Origin: Synergistaceae bacterium | GTDB lineage: Bacteria > Synergistota > Synergistia > Synergistales > Aminobacteriaceae | Assembly: GCA_018436785.1 (NCBI GenBank) | Contig: JAHDKR010000007.1 | Coordinates: 1-64,000 of the forward strand | Reading direction: 5' to 3' | DNA length: 64,000 nt | In this document: in pieces, positions 48,301 to 59,722 of the stretch | How positions within the stretch are numbered: position 1 is the first letter of the stretch | Layout of the letters: each line of letters opens with the position of its first letter | Notes under the pieces: generated by a model | What the model saw: only the letters and a program-made list of their open reading frames with translations | What the model was told of the DNA's origin: nothing | Database searches by the model: none | Made by a program: the position numbers and the translations under genes

Positions 48301-48971
48301 TCGCCGAGACGGACCGGCATGTCGGCGTCGTGTTCACGGGCGCCCTCGACAACATCAACGTTCGTTTCGACGCGCTCTTCCGCAGGCTCTTCGGAGGAGG
48401 AGAGGCGCGCTTGCAGCTCCTTTCTCCGCCGCAAGCCGGACAGCCCGATGCGAACGGGGAGGATGAAGCGCAGCCCGAGCAGGGAGAAAGCGCCGCGGCA
48501 TGGGACAGAGGCGTCGAGATCGTCGCACGCCCTCCCGGAAAGCATCTGCAGAATCTTGCCCAGCTCTCCGGGGGCGAACAGACGCTGACCGCAATCGCCT
48601 ACCTCTTCGCCTCCATGGAGGTCGCGGGGGTTCCTCTTGCCGTTCTTGACGAAGTGGACGCGGCGCTCGACGAGTCCAACCTGCTGCGCTTCGGCGAGCT
48701 GGCCCGGGAGTACGCCTGTCCTTCGGAGGAGGCGTCGAACGCCGACGGGGAGGACGCCGGCCGTGCGGCCTCATCCTCCGCGATTCAGCTCATCGTGATG
48801 ACGCACCGGAGGGCGACCATGGAGCGGGCCGACATTCTCTACGGCGTGACGCTCGCGGAGCCGGGACTCTCGAAAGTGGTCGGCATACGCGTCGAGGACT
48901 GGGTGGAGCCGGGGACGGATCCTCGCGGACGCCGCGCGCCTACGGCTGTTTCCCTCCGGGGGCGGCCGTGA
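45339..48971 (+). CDS. smc: Chromosome partition protein SMC
   Basis: 1,210 residues. The N-terminal ATPase half (MYIERLHLKGFKSFG, Walker A VGPNGSGKSN at 31-40) is followed by coiled coil, hinge (about 485-640: FLTAASRLGKLSVPVKVAADAFTCPQRV), coiled coil, and the C-terminal half with LSGGEQTLTAIAYLFA, Walker B PLAVLDEVDAALDESN and the H-motif VMTHRR. It organises and segregates the chromosome with ScpAB. Two acidic low-complexity inserts lie in the C-terminal head, near 1030-1060 and 1130-1145. TTG 45339 (GGGAGG upstream) is the start and overlaps rng. ScpA and ScpB are not in the window. Confidence 0.96.
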   Translation: MYIERLHLKGFKSFGASLDLLLSPGFTAIVGPNGSGKSNLLDALRWVLGEAGSQRLRIVKQGDLLFSGSVSLPPASRAEVSLLLRSTPYSGRESAHSPEAGQCVLRRSYSSETGTVLTVDGTRVRLSDLDEVKRLWHLEGDQFAFIGQGEVAEAIHQRPAQRRAHLEVLFGIDQYRKKRNETSQKLVAASEEVLRLGALAAELTHRREEIAPAVEIACAAKKITDELEEKRRGYYFFRRRLLEEKSAALGEDLRTLREEEALRLRWKELWEAMYTRSIQQCGEQEERVKRLLGDRDELVARREGLRRSCFAGAASIREILSRRRALAEEQKETAARLASLTKESEELKSKEASLHVEHGSRASERELLRKKVRELHEAIDAERRRKDETTNTLASLSGELETLRSRLRSRHSFLETCGADLAASEEALRTLEESHAAASRNLEQLEEREPELVEAHSEIFARCRTTGGTLQSARKEASALEAALEDLRSAEDSMYPEPVRFLTAASRLGKLSVPVKVAADAFTCPQRVTSGLEAYLGGRQYWVLVKTLAEAGQCIEMLKERRAGRATFLPLERSRPRFPQSRFSLPKSGVVGWAMDLVTVDREWESAVMHLLGDLLVVERYEDGSALVNKGASFPIVSLDGEVFAPSGTVSGGRARSSAGAIERRSRILESEEKLKSLKRRISDLTKALAEEEALERTRAAEKDEWVLGVREAKKEVEEKRRELELERARRDRLASEHAAGLTEASGWERRAGEIDAEMKALMASAAPSMDRGDLSALPAKLSEVEGICALLEERLSSVRALRERADEELARASERGRALLEDESGASRREQEERERLSLWGKEQYRIFLDLREILGELDNLHGQERALVARSAKISSRSRAAVERAGALRAKADELLRQIGTVSEERQRLIETWEEEYPYDAASAPGPGEGEAIASAVRRLERDLRALGPVDWGALSEDTSLASRVAYLGEQLADVRAAMDELRAIIAETDRHVGVVFTGALDNINVRFDALFRRLFGGGEARLQLLSPPQAGQPDANGEDEAQPEQGESAAAWDRGVEIVARPPGKHLQNLAQLSGGEQTLTAIAYLFASMEVAGVPLAVLDEVDAALDESNLLRFGELAREYACPSEEASNADGEDAGRAASSSAIQLIVMTHRRATMERADILYGVTLAEPGLSKVVGIRVEDWVEPGTDPRGRRAPTAVSLRGRP

Positions 48972-49750
48972 GCGCTCCTGAAAACGCAGCCCATCCGGTT
49001 TCGCGGGATGAGCTCCTGATGGGCTCGCTCTCGCTGGACCAGCCGGAGAAGGGGCCGAGAGTCAATGCAGACACCATTCTCCTCGCATCCTACGTGCGCA
49101 ATACGTTCTCAGGGGCGCGCGGAGGAAGCGACGTCCTTGAAATCGGCTGCGCCACGGGGGCCGTCTCTCTCATTCTTGCGTACCGCTTCCCGGAAATTCC
49201 CCGGATCGTCGGGGTGGACATCCAGGGGAGACTCGTCCAACTTGCCGCAGCAAACGCGGTCAGAAACGGCTTCGCGGACAGAGTTTCCTTCATCGAGGCA
49301 GACGTCCGGGCCGCCCGCTCGTCCTTCCCCGCGCAGTCGTTCGACGTCGTGGCGGCGAACCCGCCGTACAAGAGCCCCGGGAGAGGGCGCCTCTCCGCGA
49401 CGCACTCCGAACGGCTTGCGAGGCAGGAGGTCTCGTGTACGCTTGAGGAGATCGCCGCGGCCTGCCGTTACCTTCTCAGGAACCGGGGGAGGCTCTACCT
49501 CGTCTTCAAGGCGGAGCGTGTCTGTGAACTTTTTGTCCGTCTCTCCGAACAGGGGATCGAGCCGAAACGCGTGCGCTGGGTCCATCCACTCCCCGGAAGA
49601 AAAGCCTCCGTGGTGCTCGTCGAAGGGCTCCGGGGCGGGCGTCCGGGCATGATCGTCGAACCGCCGCTCTTTATTCACGACGCCACGGGCGGATATACGG
49701 AGGAGTTTCTGAGCGCCTACACGAAGGAGGGATTGCCGTGCTGTGTATAG
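48968..49750 (+). CDS. SAM-dependent methyltransferase, TrmN6-like
   Basis: 260 residues. DELLMGSLSLDQPEKGPRVNADTILLASYV, the SAM loop VLEIGCATGAVSLILAYRF and the adenine N6-methyltransferase motif VAANPPYKSPG match the TrmN6/YfiC family that methylates A37 of tRNA-Val in E. coli. Specificity in this organism is not proven. GTG 48968 overlaps the smc stop (GTGA); its end overlaps rsmI by 13 bases. Confidence 0.88.
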   Translation: MSAPENAAHPVSRDELLMGSLSLDQPEKGPRVNADTILLASYVRNTFSGARGGSDVLEIGCATGAVSLILAYRFPEIPRIVGVDIQGRLVQLAAANAVRNGFADRVSFIEADVRAARSSFPAQSFDVVAANPPYKSPGRGRLSATHSERLARQEVSCTLEEIAAACRYLLRNRGRLYLVFKAERVCELFVRLSEQGIEPKRVRWVHPLPGRKASVVLVEGLRGGRPGMIVEPPLFIHDATGGYTEEFLSAYTKEGLPCCV

Positions 49751-50568
49751 TCCCCACCCCGGTGGGAAACCTTGAGGACATGACGCCGAGGGGCGTTCGT
49801 ATGCTCGCCGAGGCGGACTTCATCGCCTGCGAGGATACGCGAACCTCGATGCCGCTGCTGCGCCGCTACGGCATCTCGAAGCCCCTCATCGCGTACCATG
49901 CCTTCAACGAGAAGGGGAAGACGGAGGCGCTCGTCGAACGCCTCCTCCGCGGAGAGAAGGGGGCTCTTATCTCCGACGCGGGGACGCCCGGGATCTCCGA
50001 CCCCGGGTACGAACTCATCCGCAGGTGCATCGATGAAGGCGTCGAGATGACGGCGCTCCCCGGTCCGACTGCCTTCGTCCCCGCGCTCATCCTCTCGGGG
50101 CTTCCGCCGTACCCCTTTCTCTTCTACGGTTTTCTTCCGGACAAACAGGGGGAACGCGAGCGGGCGATCCTCTCCGTGGCCTCCGTACCGTGGACGCTCC
50201 TTTTTTACGTCTCGCCGCACAAGGCGGAGAAACACCTTCTGCACCTCTGCGCACTTCTGGGAGACCGCAGGGCGGCGCTTGTCCGCGAGATCAGCAAGAT
50301 CTACGAGGAGGCGCGCCGCGGCGTTCTTTCGGCGCTTGCGGAGTCGGTGCGCGGCGGCGTGAAGGGAGAGCTCGTCCTCGTTGTCGAGGGATCGTCCGGG
50401 GAGCGCGGGCCTTCAGCGGAACTGCCGGAGTGGAGAGAGCGCGCCGCAGCGCTTGCGTCGGAGGGAGTCTCCTCTAAAGAGGTTGTCAAAATTGTCTCGG
50501 AGGAGTATTCTGTACCGAAAAACGAAGTCAAATCGTTCCTTTTCCAGGAGTCCGGCGGAAATCAATAA
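49738..50568 (+). CDS. rsmI: 16S rRNA 2'-O-ribose C1402 methyltransferase RsmI
   Basis: 276 residues of the tetrapyrrole-methylase fold. LCIVPTPVGNLEDMTPRGVRMLAEADFIACEDTRTS is the RsmI N-terminus; ALISDAGTPGISDPGYELI and ALPGPTAFVPALILSGLP follow. It methylates the ribose of C1402 in the decoding centre together with RsmH. GTG 49738 lies inside the preceding methyltransferase gene. Confidence 0.96.
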   Translation: MLCIVPTPVGNLEDMTPRGVRMLAEADFIACEDTRTSMPLLRRYGISKPLIAYHAFNEKGKTEALVERLLRGEKGALISDAGTPGISDPGYELIRRCIDEGVEMTALPGPTAFVPALILSGLPPYPFLFYGFLPDKQGERERAILSVASVPWTLLFYVSPHKAEKHLLHLCALLGDRRAALVREISKIYEEARRGVLSALAESVRGGVKGELVLVVEGSSGERGPSAELPEWRERAAALASEGVSSKEVVKIVSEEYSVPKNEVKSFLFQESGGNQ

Positions 50569-50669
50569 CGTACCGCATCGCGGGCGGCGATTCAGCCGGA
50601 CGGCGTGAACCGTTCCGCGCTCAGTCCGTTCTCGTGAAGGAGCAGAAATTTGCAGGAGGTATCGCAAAC

Positions 50670-52613
50670 ATGAACGAAAAGAAGAGCTTCTACCTCACCA
50701 CCCCGATCTACTACGTCAACGACATCCCGCACATCGGGCATGCCTACACGACCATCGCCGCCGACGCGATGTGCAGGTACAAGCGGATGAAGGGGTTCGA
50801 CGTTTTCTTCCTCACCGGGACCGACGAGCACGGACAGAAGATTCAGCAGAGCGCCGCAGCCAAGGGGCTCACGCCGCGCGAACTTGCCGACAGGACGGTG
50901 CGCAACTTCCAGGATCTCTGGAAGGCGCTCAACATCTCCAACGACGACTTCATCCGCACCACCGAGGAGCGGCACTACAAGACGGTGCAGTCCATCTTCA
51001 AGAAGCTCCTCGATCAGGGCGACATCTATAAAGGGAAGTACGAGGGGTGGTACTGCGTCCCCTGCGAGACGTACGTTCCCGAGAGCAGCATGGGCGAGGA
51101 CAAAACCTGTCCCGACTGCAAACGCCCTCTCCAGATGATGGAGGAGGAGAGCTACTTCTTCCGCGCGTCGAAGTACGTCGGCCAGCTCCTGGCCTATTAC
51201 GAAAAGAATTTGAAGGGCGTTATGCCGCGCAGCCGCTACAACGAGATCATCAGCTTCCTCAAGGGGGGCGTGCGCGACCAGTCCATCTCCAGAACCACCC
51301 TGAAGTGGGGGATCCCGGTGCCCGGCGACGACGCGCACGTGGTGTACGTCTGGTTCGACGCGCTGATCAACTACGTGACGGCCTGCGGCTACCTCGACGA
51401 CCGGAAGAAGTTCGACACCTTCTGGCCGGAAGTGCGCCATCTCGTCGGCAAGGACATCATCCGCTTCCACTGCGTGATCTGGCCCATTATGCTCCTCGCG
51501 CTCGGCGTCAACCCTCCCGTTTCCGTGTTCGCCCACGGCTGGTGGACCGTCGAGGGGGAGAAGATGTCGAAATCGAAGGGGAACGTCGTGGATCCCTTCG
51601 AGATGGTGGAGCGCTACGGCGCGGATCCCTTCCGCTACTTCCTGCTCCGCGAGGTCCCGTTCGGCCTCGACGGCGACTTCTCCGAGAGCGCGGTAGTGGG
51701 GCGGATCAACTCCGATCTTGCGAACGACCTGGGGAATCTGCTCAACAGAACTCTCCAGATGATCGACAACTTCTTCCAGGGATCGCTTCCCGCATCAGGC
51801 AGGAGGGGGGAGCGCGAGGAGGAGATCGTACAGCGGGCCGCCGCCGTCCTCGCCGAGGTCGACGAAAAAATCGAGGACTTCGCCTTCGACGACGCGCTGA
51901 AGAGCATCTGGAGCTTCATCTCGCGCGGGAACAAGTATATCGACGAGACCATGCCGTGGAAGCTCGCCAAGGAGGGGAAGACCGAAGAGCTCTCCTCCGT
52001 GCTCAACACACTCTACGACATCCTTCGTCTGAGCGCCATGCTCGTGGCCCCCTTCATCCCGGAAACTGCGGCGCGGATATGGGAGCAGCTCGGACTTGAC
52101 GGCGAACCGGTGAACATGCGCTTCGACGGATTCTCGTGGGGCGACCGGGCGCCCGGCCACACGGTGAAGAAGGGAAAGGTCCTCTTCCCGCGCATCGACC
52201 TTGAAGAATGGAAGAAGGCGCGGGAGGCGAAAGCGCCGGCCCCCGCGCAGCCTGCTTCGGAGGAGCCCGCGATCGTCCACGAGGAGCTGGTTGGGATCGA
52301 CAGCTTCAAGGCCGTCGAGCTGCGCGTGGCGCAGATTCTGAACGTGGAGGAGATACCGAAGTCGAAGAAGCTCTACAAGCTGACCGTCGACCTCGGATAT
52401 GAGAAGCGGACCATCGTCTCCGGCATCAAGGAGTTCTTCACGCCGGACGAGCTGCTGCACAAGAAAATCGTTGTGGTGGTGAATCTCCAGCCCGCGAAGC
52501 TCTGCGGCGTGGAGAGCAACGGCATGCTGCTCGCCGCCGGGGACGGAAAGAAAACCACGCTCGCGCTGCTTACCCCCGACAAGGATATCCCTCTCGGCAG
52601 CCGCGTGAGCTAA
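50670..52613 (+). CDS. metG: Methionyl-tRNA synthetase
   Basis: 647 residues. PIYYVNDIPHIGHAYT holds the HIGH motif, KMSKSKGNVVDP is KMSKS, and the connective domain has one four-Cys zinc knuckle (CVPCETYVPESSMGEDKTCPDC). The C-terminus (from about residue 545: IDSFKAVELRVAQILNVEEIPKSKKLYKLTVDLG to LCGVESNGMLLAA) is the fused tRNA-binding Trbp111-like domain. ATG 50670 follows GCAGGAGG. The 101 bases before it show no T-box or SAM riboswitch. Confidence 0.97.
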   Translation: MNEKKSFYLTTPIYYVNDIPHIGHAYTTIAADAMCRYKRMKGFDVFFLTGTDEHGQKIQQSAAAKGLTPRELADRTVRNFQDLWKALNISNDDFIRTTEERHYKTVQSIFKKLLDQGDIYKGKYEGWYCVPCETYVPESSMGEDKTCPDCKRPLQMMEEESYFFRASKYVGQLLAYYEKNLKGVMPRSRYNEIISFLKGGVRDQSISRTTLKWGIPVPGDDAHVVYVWFDALINYVTACGYLDDRKKFDTFWPEVRHLVGKDIIRFHCVIWPIMLLALGVNPPVSVFAHGWWTVEGEKMSKSKGNVVDPFEMVERYGADPFRYFLLREVPFGLDGDFSESAVVGRINSDLANDLGNLLNRTLQMIDNFFQGSLPASGRRGEREEEIVQRAAAVLAEVDEKIEDFAFDDALKSIWSFISRGNKYIDETMPWKLAKEGKTEELSSVLNTLYDILRLSAMLVAPFIPETAARIWEQLGLDGEPVNMRFDGFSWGDRAPGHTVKKGKVLFPRIDLEEWKKAREAKAPAPAQPASEEPAIVHEELVGIDSFKAVELRVAQILNVEEIPKSKKLYKLTVDLGYEKRTIVSGIKEFFTPDELLHKKIVVVVNLQPAKLCGVESNGMLLAAGDGKKTTLALLTPDKDIPLGSRVS

Positions 52614-52621
52614 GAGAACGC

Positions 52622-52703
52622 ATCCGGGACGCCGCTCCCGCAGCGGGGAGTCCCGGCAGGTATCAGTGACGGGGAGCCTCTCCGGAAATCCGGGGAGGCT
52701 CCC
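52622..52703 (+). terminator. Two hairpins after metG
   Basis: A first inverted repeat (CCGGGAC near 52623 with GTCCCGG near 52650) is followed by a strong 14-bp stem GGGAGCCTCTCCGG / CCGGGGAGGCTCCC (52672-52703, one G-T pair) with an AAAT loop. Only TGATTCCTGT follows, so this may be a poor intrinsic terminator, or stop transcription with help. Confidence 0.55.
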
Positions 52704-52754
52704 TGATTCCTGTATCCGCCGAACACTGCGGAACAGCGTGATAACGAACAGAAA

Positions 52755-54801
<2,047 letters not shown>

Positions 54802-54802
<1 letters not shown>

Positions 54803-55809
54803 TGCCGCCGCGCATCCTCCCTGTCGACCCCTGGAATCCCGAACCCGGACCGATAGCGGAAGCCGCGGAGATACTCCTCTCAGGGGGGCTTGTCGCCTTT
54901 CCGACGGAGACCGTCTACGGACTCGGGGCAAATGGGCTGGACCCCTGCGCCGCGGCGAAGATTTTTGCCGCGAAGGGACGACCTGCGGATAACCCGCTCA
55001 TCCTTCACTTCGCCGCGCCTGATGCGGTAGACGAAGTCGCGTTGGTTCCATCGAAAGCCAGACGCCTGATGGAGCTCTTTTGGCCCGGGCCGCTGACGCT
55101 TGTGCTTCCGTCGAAGGGTACTGTGCCTCCCGAGGTGACCGCGGGGCTCGACAGCGTCGCCGTCCGGATGCCGTCGCACCCGGCGGCCCTTGCGCTCCTT
55201 GCGCGGGCGAAAATACCCGTTGCGGCGCCGAGCGCGAACTCGAGCGGCAGGCCGAGCCCGACGGACGCCGCCGCCGTGGCGTCGGACCTCGGGGATGGAG
55301 TCGATCTCATCCTCGACGGCGGGGAGACGTCGGTAGGCGTCGAATCCACCGTCCTCGACGCCACCGGCGAGCAGCTCGTTCTCCTTCGTCCCGGAGGGTG
55401 CGCGGTCGAGGAGATAGAAGCCCGCTCCGGCATGAAGGTGCTCCTCTCCGGCGGCGCGGCGCACAGGTCGCCGGGAACGAGGTATCGTCACTACGCCCCC
55501 CGCGTGCCGCTACTGCTGGATACGAACGCGGACGGAATCGCTCGCGCCGCGGCGGAAACGGACGGAACGCTGCGCATCGCGTGGATCGGCATGCATGCAC
55601 CGGAGATCAGTCTGGGTGAGGGTGTTGCGCACCCCGGGCTGCGTATCCTCTTCGACTCCCCGGAGAACTACGCGCGCGGCCTTTTCCATGCGCTCAGGGT
55701 CTTTGAGGAGAGGGGAGCCGGTCTTATCGCGGCGCAGTGGCCTCCCTCGGAAGAAGGGATAGGACGCGCGCTGAGGGACAGATTGATGCGGGCTTCAATG
55801 AAAGAGTGA
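54802..55809 (+). CDS. Threonylcarbamoyl-AMP synthase, Sua5 type
   Basis: 335 residues. The YrdC/TsaC domain is recognised by ILLSGGLVAFPTETVYGLGANGL, IFAAKGRPADNPLI, FWPGPLTLVL, VAVRMPSHP and APSANSSGRPSPT. The extra C-terminal Sua5 domain begins around residue 220 after GTRYRHYAPRVPLLL, the linker that closes the active site. It makes threonylcarbamoyl-AMP for the t6A37 modification of ANN-decoding tRNAs. ATG 54802 shares its A with the tgt stop (TGATG). The tsaB, tsaD and tsaE partners are elsewhere. Confidence 0.94.
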
Positions 55810-55837
55810 TTTTTTCCGAGGAATTCTTTTTTCGCTC

Positions 55838-55866
55838 TTGCAAAAGCCTTCTTCCCTTGCTACAAT
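55838..55866 (+). promoter_or_regulatory. Promoter of tRNA-Leu
   Basis: TTGCAA (55838-55843), exactly 17 bases, then TACAAT (55861-55866), 20 bases before the tRNA. Close to consensus and well placed. Confidence 0.8.
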
Positions 55867-55886
55867 TACCCGCGTGGTTTTGAAAG

Positions 55887-55974
55887 GCCGGGGTGGCGGA
55901 ATTGGTAGACGCGCTAGATTCAGGTTCTAGTAGGCATAACGCCTGTCGGGGTTCGAGTCCCCGCTTCGGCACCA
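55887..55974 (+). tRNA. tRNA-Leu (anticodon CAG)
   Basis: An 88-base gene including encoded CCA. The acceptor stem GCCGGGG pairs with CTTCGGC; the D arm contains GGTAGAC; the anticodon stem CTAGA/TCTAG encloses the loop TTCAGGT, so the anticodon is CAG, reading CUG. A long variable arm (AGGCATAACGCCT) marks class II tRNA; the T arm is CGGGGTTCGAGTCCCCG. It has its own promoter and terminator. Confidence 0.97.
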
Positions 55975-56002
55975 TCGAAAATTTGAGGGCAACCTTTTTT
56001 CG

Positions 56003-56041
56003 AAGGTCGTACTATGTCTGTTGACATAGTACGACCTTTTT
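56003..56041 (+). terminator. Intrinsic terminator after tRNA-Leu
   Basis: A perfect 16-bp stem AAGGTCGTACTATGTC / GACATAGTACGACCTT with a TGTT loop, followed by TTT. It ends the tRNA transcript. Confidence 0.92.
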
Positions 56042-56049
56042 GTTATCTT
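56021..56049 (+). promoter_or_regulatory. rpoB promoter overlapping the tRNA terminator
   Basis: A consensus TTGACA (56021-56026) lies in the loop and 3' arm of the terminator stem, with a 17-base spacer and TATCTT (56044-56049). The start would fall near 56056, about 50 bases before the rpoB ATG. Confidence 0.65.
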
Positions 56050-56104
56050 AACTCTTTGTCAGCACCATTTTCCCCATTTTTATTTCAGGGAGGTCAAAAG
56101 GTTC

Positions 56105-59100
56105 ATGGCCGAATTTGTCCCCGTCAGCAGCAAGCGCCAGAGGTTGACCTTTGGACGTGCCCGGGATTTAGTTGAAATCCCCGACATGATCGAAGTGCAG
56201 CGTGATTCCTACAACTGGTTTTATCAGGAGAGCAGGGAAGCGGACATGCGGACCCGGCAGGGATTGCAGGAGCTGCTGCAGGAAGTTTTTCCAATAGAAA
56301 GCTATGACGGCTCGTTTGCCCTCGAGTTCGTCCGCTACATACTCGACGATCCTTCTACGGAGGAGGAGGAGGCTCGTCAGCGGGATCTGACGTGGTCCCG
56401 TCCCGTCCGTGCGACAATCCGGCTTGTGAACCGGAAAACCAGAGAGCTCAAGGAAGAGGAGATCTTTCTCGGCGACTTTCCTATCATGACGGGGAGAGGT
56501 ACGTTCGTCATCAACGGGACGGAGCGTGTCGTCGTGAACCAGCTTGCGCGTTCTGCAGGAATTTACTTCACGAAGGACGAGATGATTCCGGGGCAGGAGG
56601 CGTACTCCGCCAAAATCATCCCCGAACGGGGAGCCTGGCTTGAGTTCGCGCTCTCCCACGGCGAACCCATCACCGTGAACATCGACAACCGGAAGAAGAT
56701 TCCGGCGACGCTGCTGTTGAAGATATTCGGCGTCGGCTCGAACGAGGGCGTGCTCGAACTCTTCAACGCGCGCACCGTGGAAAAGGACGTCTCGGAAGAC
56801 GACGTCAGAGGGCTGCTTTCCGCCGAATCCGTGCTCGATCCGGACGGCGGCGTGATCCTCCCGAGGAACCGCCTGATCACGAAAGATCATCTCGAAGCGC
56901 TCTGGGACATGGGGAGGACGAAGGTCCGCGTCTGGGACGCCGACCCCGCCCTCGCGCTCACGCTGGAGCGGGACAACGCTGCCAACGCCGACGACGCGAT
57001 GGTGGAACTCTTCAGGAAGCTGCGCCCGAACGAGCCCGCACGAATAGAGAACGCACGGGAGTACGTCCATACGCTCTTCTTCGATCCGAGGCGTTATAAC
57101 CTGGGCCGCGTGGGGCGCTATAAAATGAACCGGAGTCTCGGCATCGCGATTTCCGAGGAGATCCGCCTGCTCCAGCTCGAAGACCTGGCGAAGATCGTCA
57201 CAGGTCTCCTGACACTGAAGGAACCGGAGAAGATCGGCGACGACATCGACCATCTCGGCAACCGGCGCGTCCGCTCCGTCGGCGAACTGCTCGCCAACCA
57301 GATACGCATCGGCCTGCTGCGCATGGAGCGCATCGCCAAGGAGCGCATGACGACGATTCCCGACCTCGGCGCGGCCATGGCGCGCGATCTGATCAACGTG
57401 CGCCCCATAGCCGCCAGCCTGCGCGAGTTTTTCGGTTCGGGGCAGCTTTCGCAGTTCATGGACCAGACGAACCCGCTCGCGGAAGTGACGCACCGCCGCC
57501 GCCTCTCCGCGCTCGGACCGGGAGGGCTCTCCCGCGAACGCGCCGGATTCGAAGCGCGCGACGTGCACTATACGCACTACGGCAGGGTCTGCCCGATAGA
57601 AACGCCCGAAGGCCCGAATATCGGTCTTGTGACCTCGTTGGCGACGTATGCCCGCCTGAATGAATACGGCTTTCTCATCACGCCTCGCCGGAAGGTTTTG
57701 AACGGCCGCGTCACGGGGGAGATTGTTTTCCTTTCCGCCGATGAAGAGGACGGCGTCTACGTCGGCATGGCGAACACTCCCGTCGACGACGAGGGGGTTA
57801 TCACGACCGCCGAGTGTTTCACGCGATACCAGGGAAACATCGTCACGGTTCCTCGCGAAGAGGTGAGCTACCTCGACGTGTCGCCGAAGCAGATCGTTTC
57901 GTCCTCTACGGCGCTCATCCCTTTCCTTGAGCACGACGACGCGAACCGCGCCCTGATGGGCTCGAACATGCAGCGTCAGGCGGTGCCGCTTATCGCGCCG
58001 CAGGCGCCTGTGGTCGGCACGGGGATGGAGCACCGCATCGCCAAGGATTCGGGCTCGTGCGTCGTTGCCCGCAAGAACGGAGAGGTCGAGTACGTCGATT
58101 CCACCCGCATTGAGATACGAAGCGGGGTGGAAACAATCGTCTACCCGATGATCAAGTTCCGCCGTTCAAACCAGGGAACGATCATTCACCAAAAACCTCT
58201 CGTCCGGAAGGGCGATTCCGTCTCCGCAGGGGAGATCATCGCGGACGGCCAGGCCGTCGAAGGCGGCGAACTCGCGCTTGGACGGAACGTTCTGGTGGCC
58301 TTCATGGCCTGGGAGGGGTATAACTTCGAGGACGCTATCCTGTTGAGCGAGCGTCTTGTTAAAGAGGACTTCTACTCCTCGATTCACATCGAGGAGTACG
58401 AGATAGAGGCCAGGGACACGAAACTCGGTCCCGAGGAGATTACCCGCGACATCCCGAACGTCGGCGAGGACGTGCTGAAGAACCTCGACGACGAGGGGAT
58501 CGTCCGCGTCGGCGCGGAAGTGAACGCCGGAGACATCCTCGTCGGCAAGGTCACCCCCAAGGGGGAGTCGGACCAGACGCCCGAGGAGAAGCTCCTTCGC
58601 GCAATCTTCGGCGAGAAGGCGCGCGAGGTGCGCGACACTTCGCTGAAAGTGCCTCACGGCGCGCGCGGCAAGGTGGTCGCGGTAAAACAGATGACACGCG
58701 CGGACAGTCCGGACGCGCTGAGCCCCGGAGTGAACATGGTCGTGAAGATCTATGTCGCGCAGCTTCGCAAGATCACCGTCGGCGACAAGATGGCGGGCCG
58801 GCACGGAAACAAGGGCGTCGTCTCCCGCATCCTTCCCGTGGAGGATATGCCCTACCTGCCGGACGGCACGCCGGTGGACGTGGTGCTGAATCCGCTGGGC
58901 GTCCCCAGCCGCATGAACCTCGGTCAGGTGCTCGAAACAATTATGGGCTTCGTCGCAATGCAGAACGGCTGGAATGTCGCCACCCCGGTCTTCGAGGGCG
59001 CGAACGAGCAGGAGATTTTCGACCTGCTGAACGACGTTGCGAAGGAAAAGTATCCCGAGCTCACGAGCGACGGCATGATCACGCTCTACGACGGCCGCAC

Positions 59101-59721
59101 CGGCGACCCTGTGGAAAAGAAGGTCACCGTCGGCTGCATGTACATGCTGAAACTGATACACCTTGTCGACGACAAGATTCACGCGCGCTCGATCGGTCCG
59201 TACAGCCTCATCACCCAGCAGCCTCTCGGGGGCAAGGCGCAGTTCGGCGGCCAAAGATTCGGAGAGATGGAAGTCTGGGCGCTTGAAGGGTACGGCGCGG
59301 CGAATATCCTCCAGGAGATGCTCACCGTCAAGTCGGACGATATCAGGGGGCGTCTCAAGACCTACGAACGCATCGTCAAGGGACAGAACCTGACAAAACC
59401 GGGAGTTCCCGAGAGTTTCAGAGTGCTTGTGAAGGAACTGCAGGGGCTGGGGCTCGACGTCGAGGTGAAGTACAGCGACGGCGTTATCGGAGAGCTTGTG
59501 ATGGATGAGGATGAAGACGACGTCGTCGGATCCCGCCGTGCGCCGAGAGAGCGCAGCATCCTCCAGGAGGAGCCGGAGGCCGAGGTCGAGAAGGAAGTCG
59601 TGGAGAAGGAGAAATTCTTCGAAGACGAGGATGAAGTCGGGGGGATTGTTCCCGAAGAAATGCTGTTCGGAGGGGCGCTTCCCGAAGGAATGTCCATCGA
59701 AGAAGAAGGGGATGACAACTG

Positions 59722-59722
<1 letters not shown>
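56105..59722 (+). CDS. rpoB: DNA-directed RNA polymerase beta subunit
   Basis: 1,205 residues. The rifampicin region reads [34 protein letters not shown] with the wild-type Asp, His and Ser. The catalytic segments are [20 protein letters not shown] and [43 protein letters not shown] is near the end. After the conserved C-terminus (about residue 1135) an acidic tail of about 70 residues follows ([22 protein letters not shown]), unusual in length. ATG 56105 has AGGGAGG at 9 bases. The upstream neighbour is a tRNA, not rplL. rpoC overlaps by one base. Confidence 0.98.

Noticed and set aside
50569-50669. T-box or SAM riboswitch upstream of metG
   Set aside because: The 101-base leader has no T-box sequence, no SAM-I core and no terminator stem.
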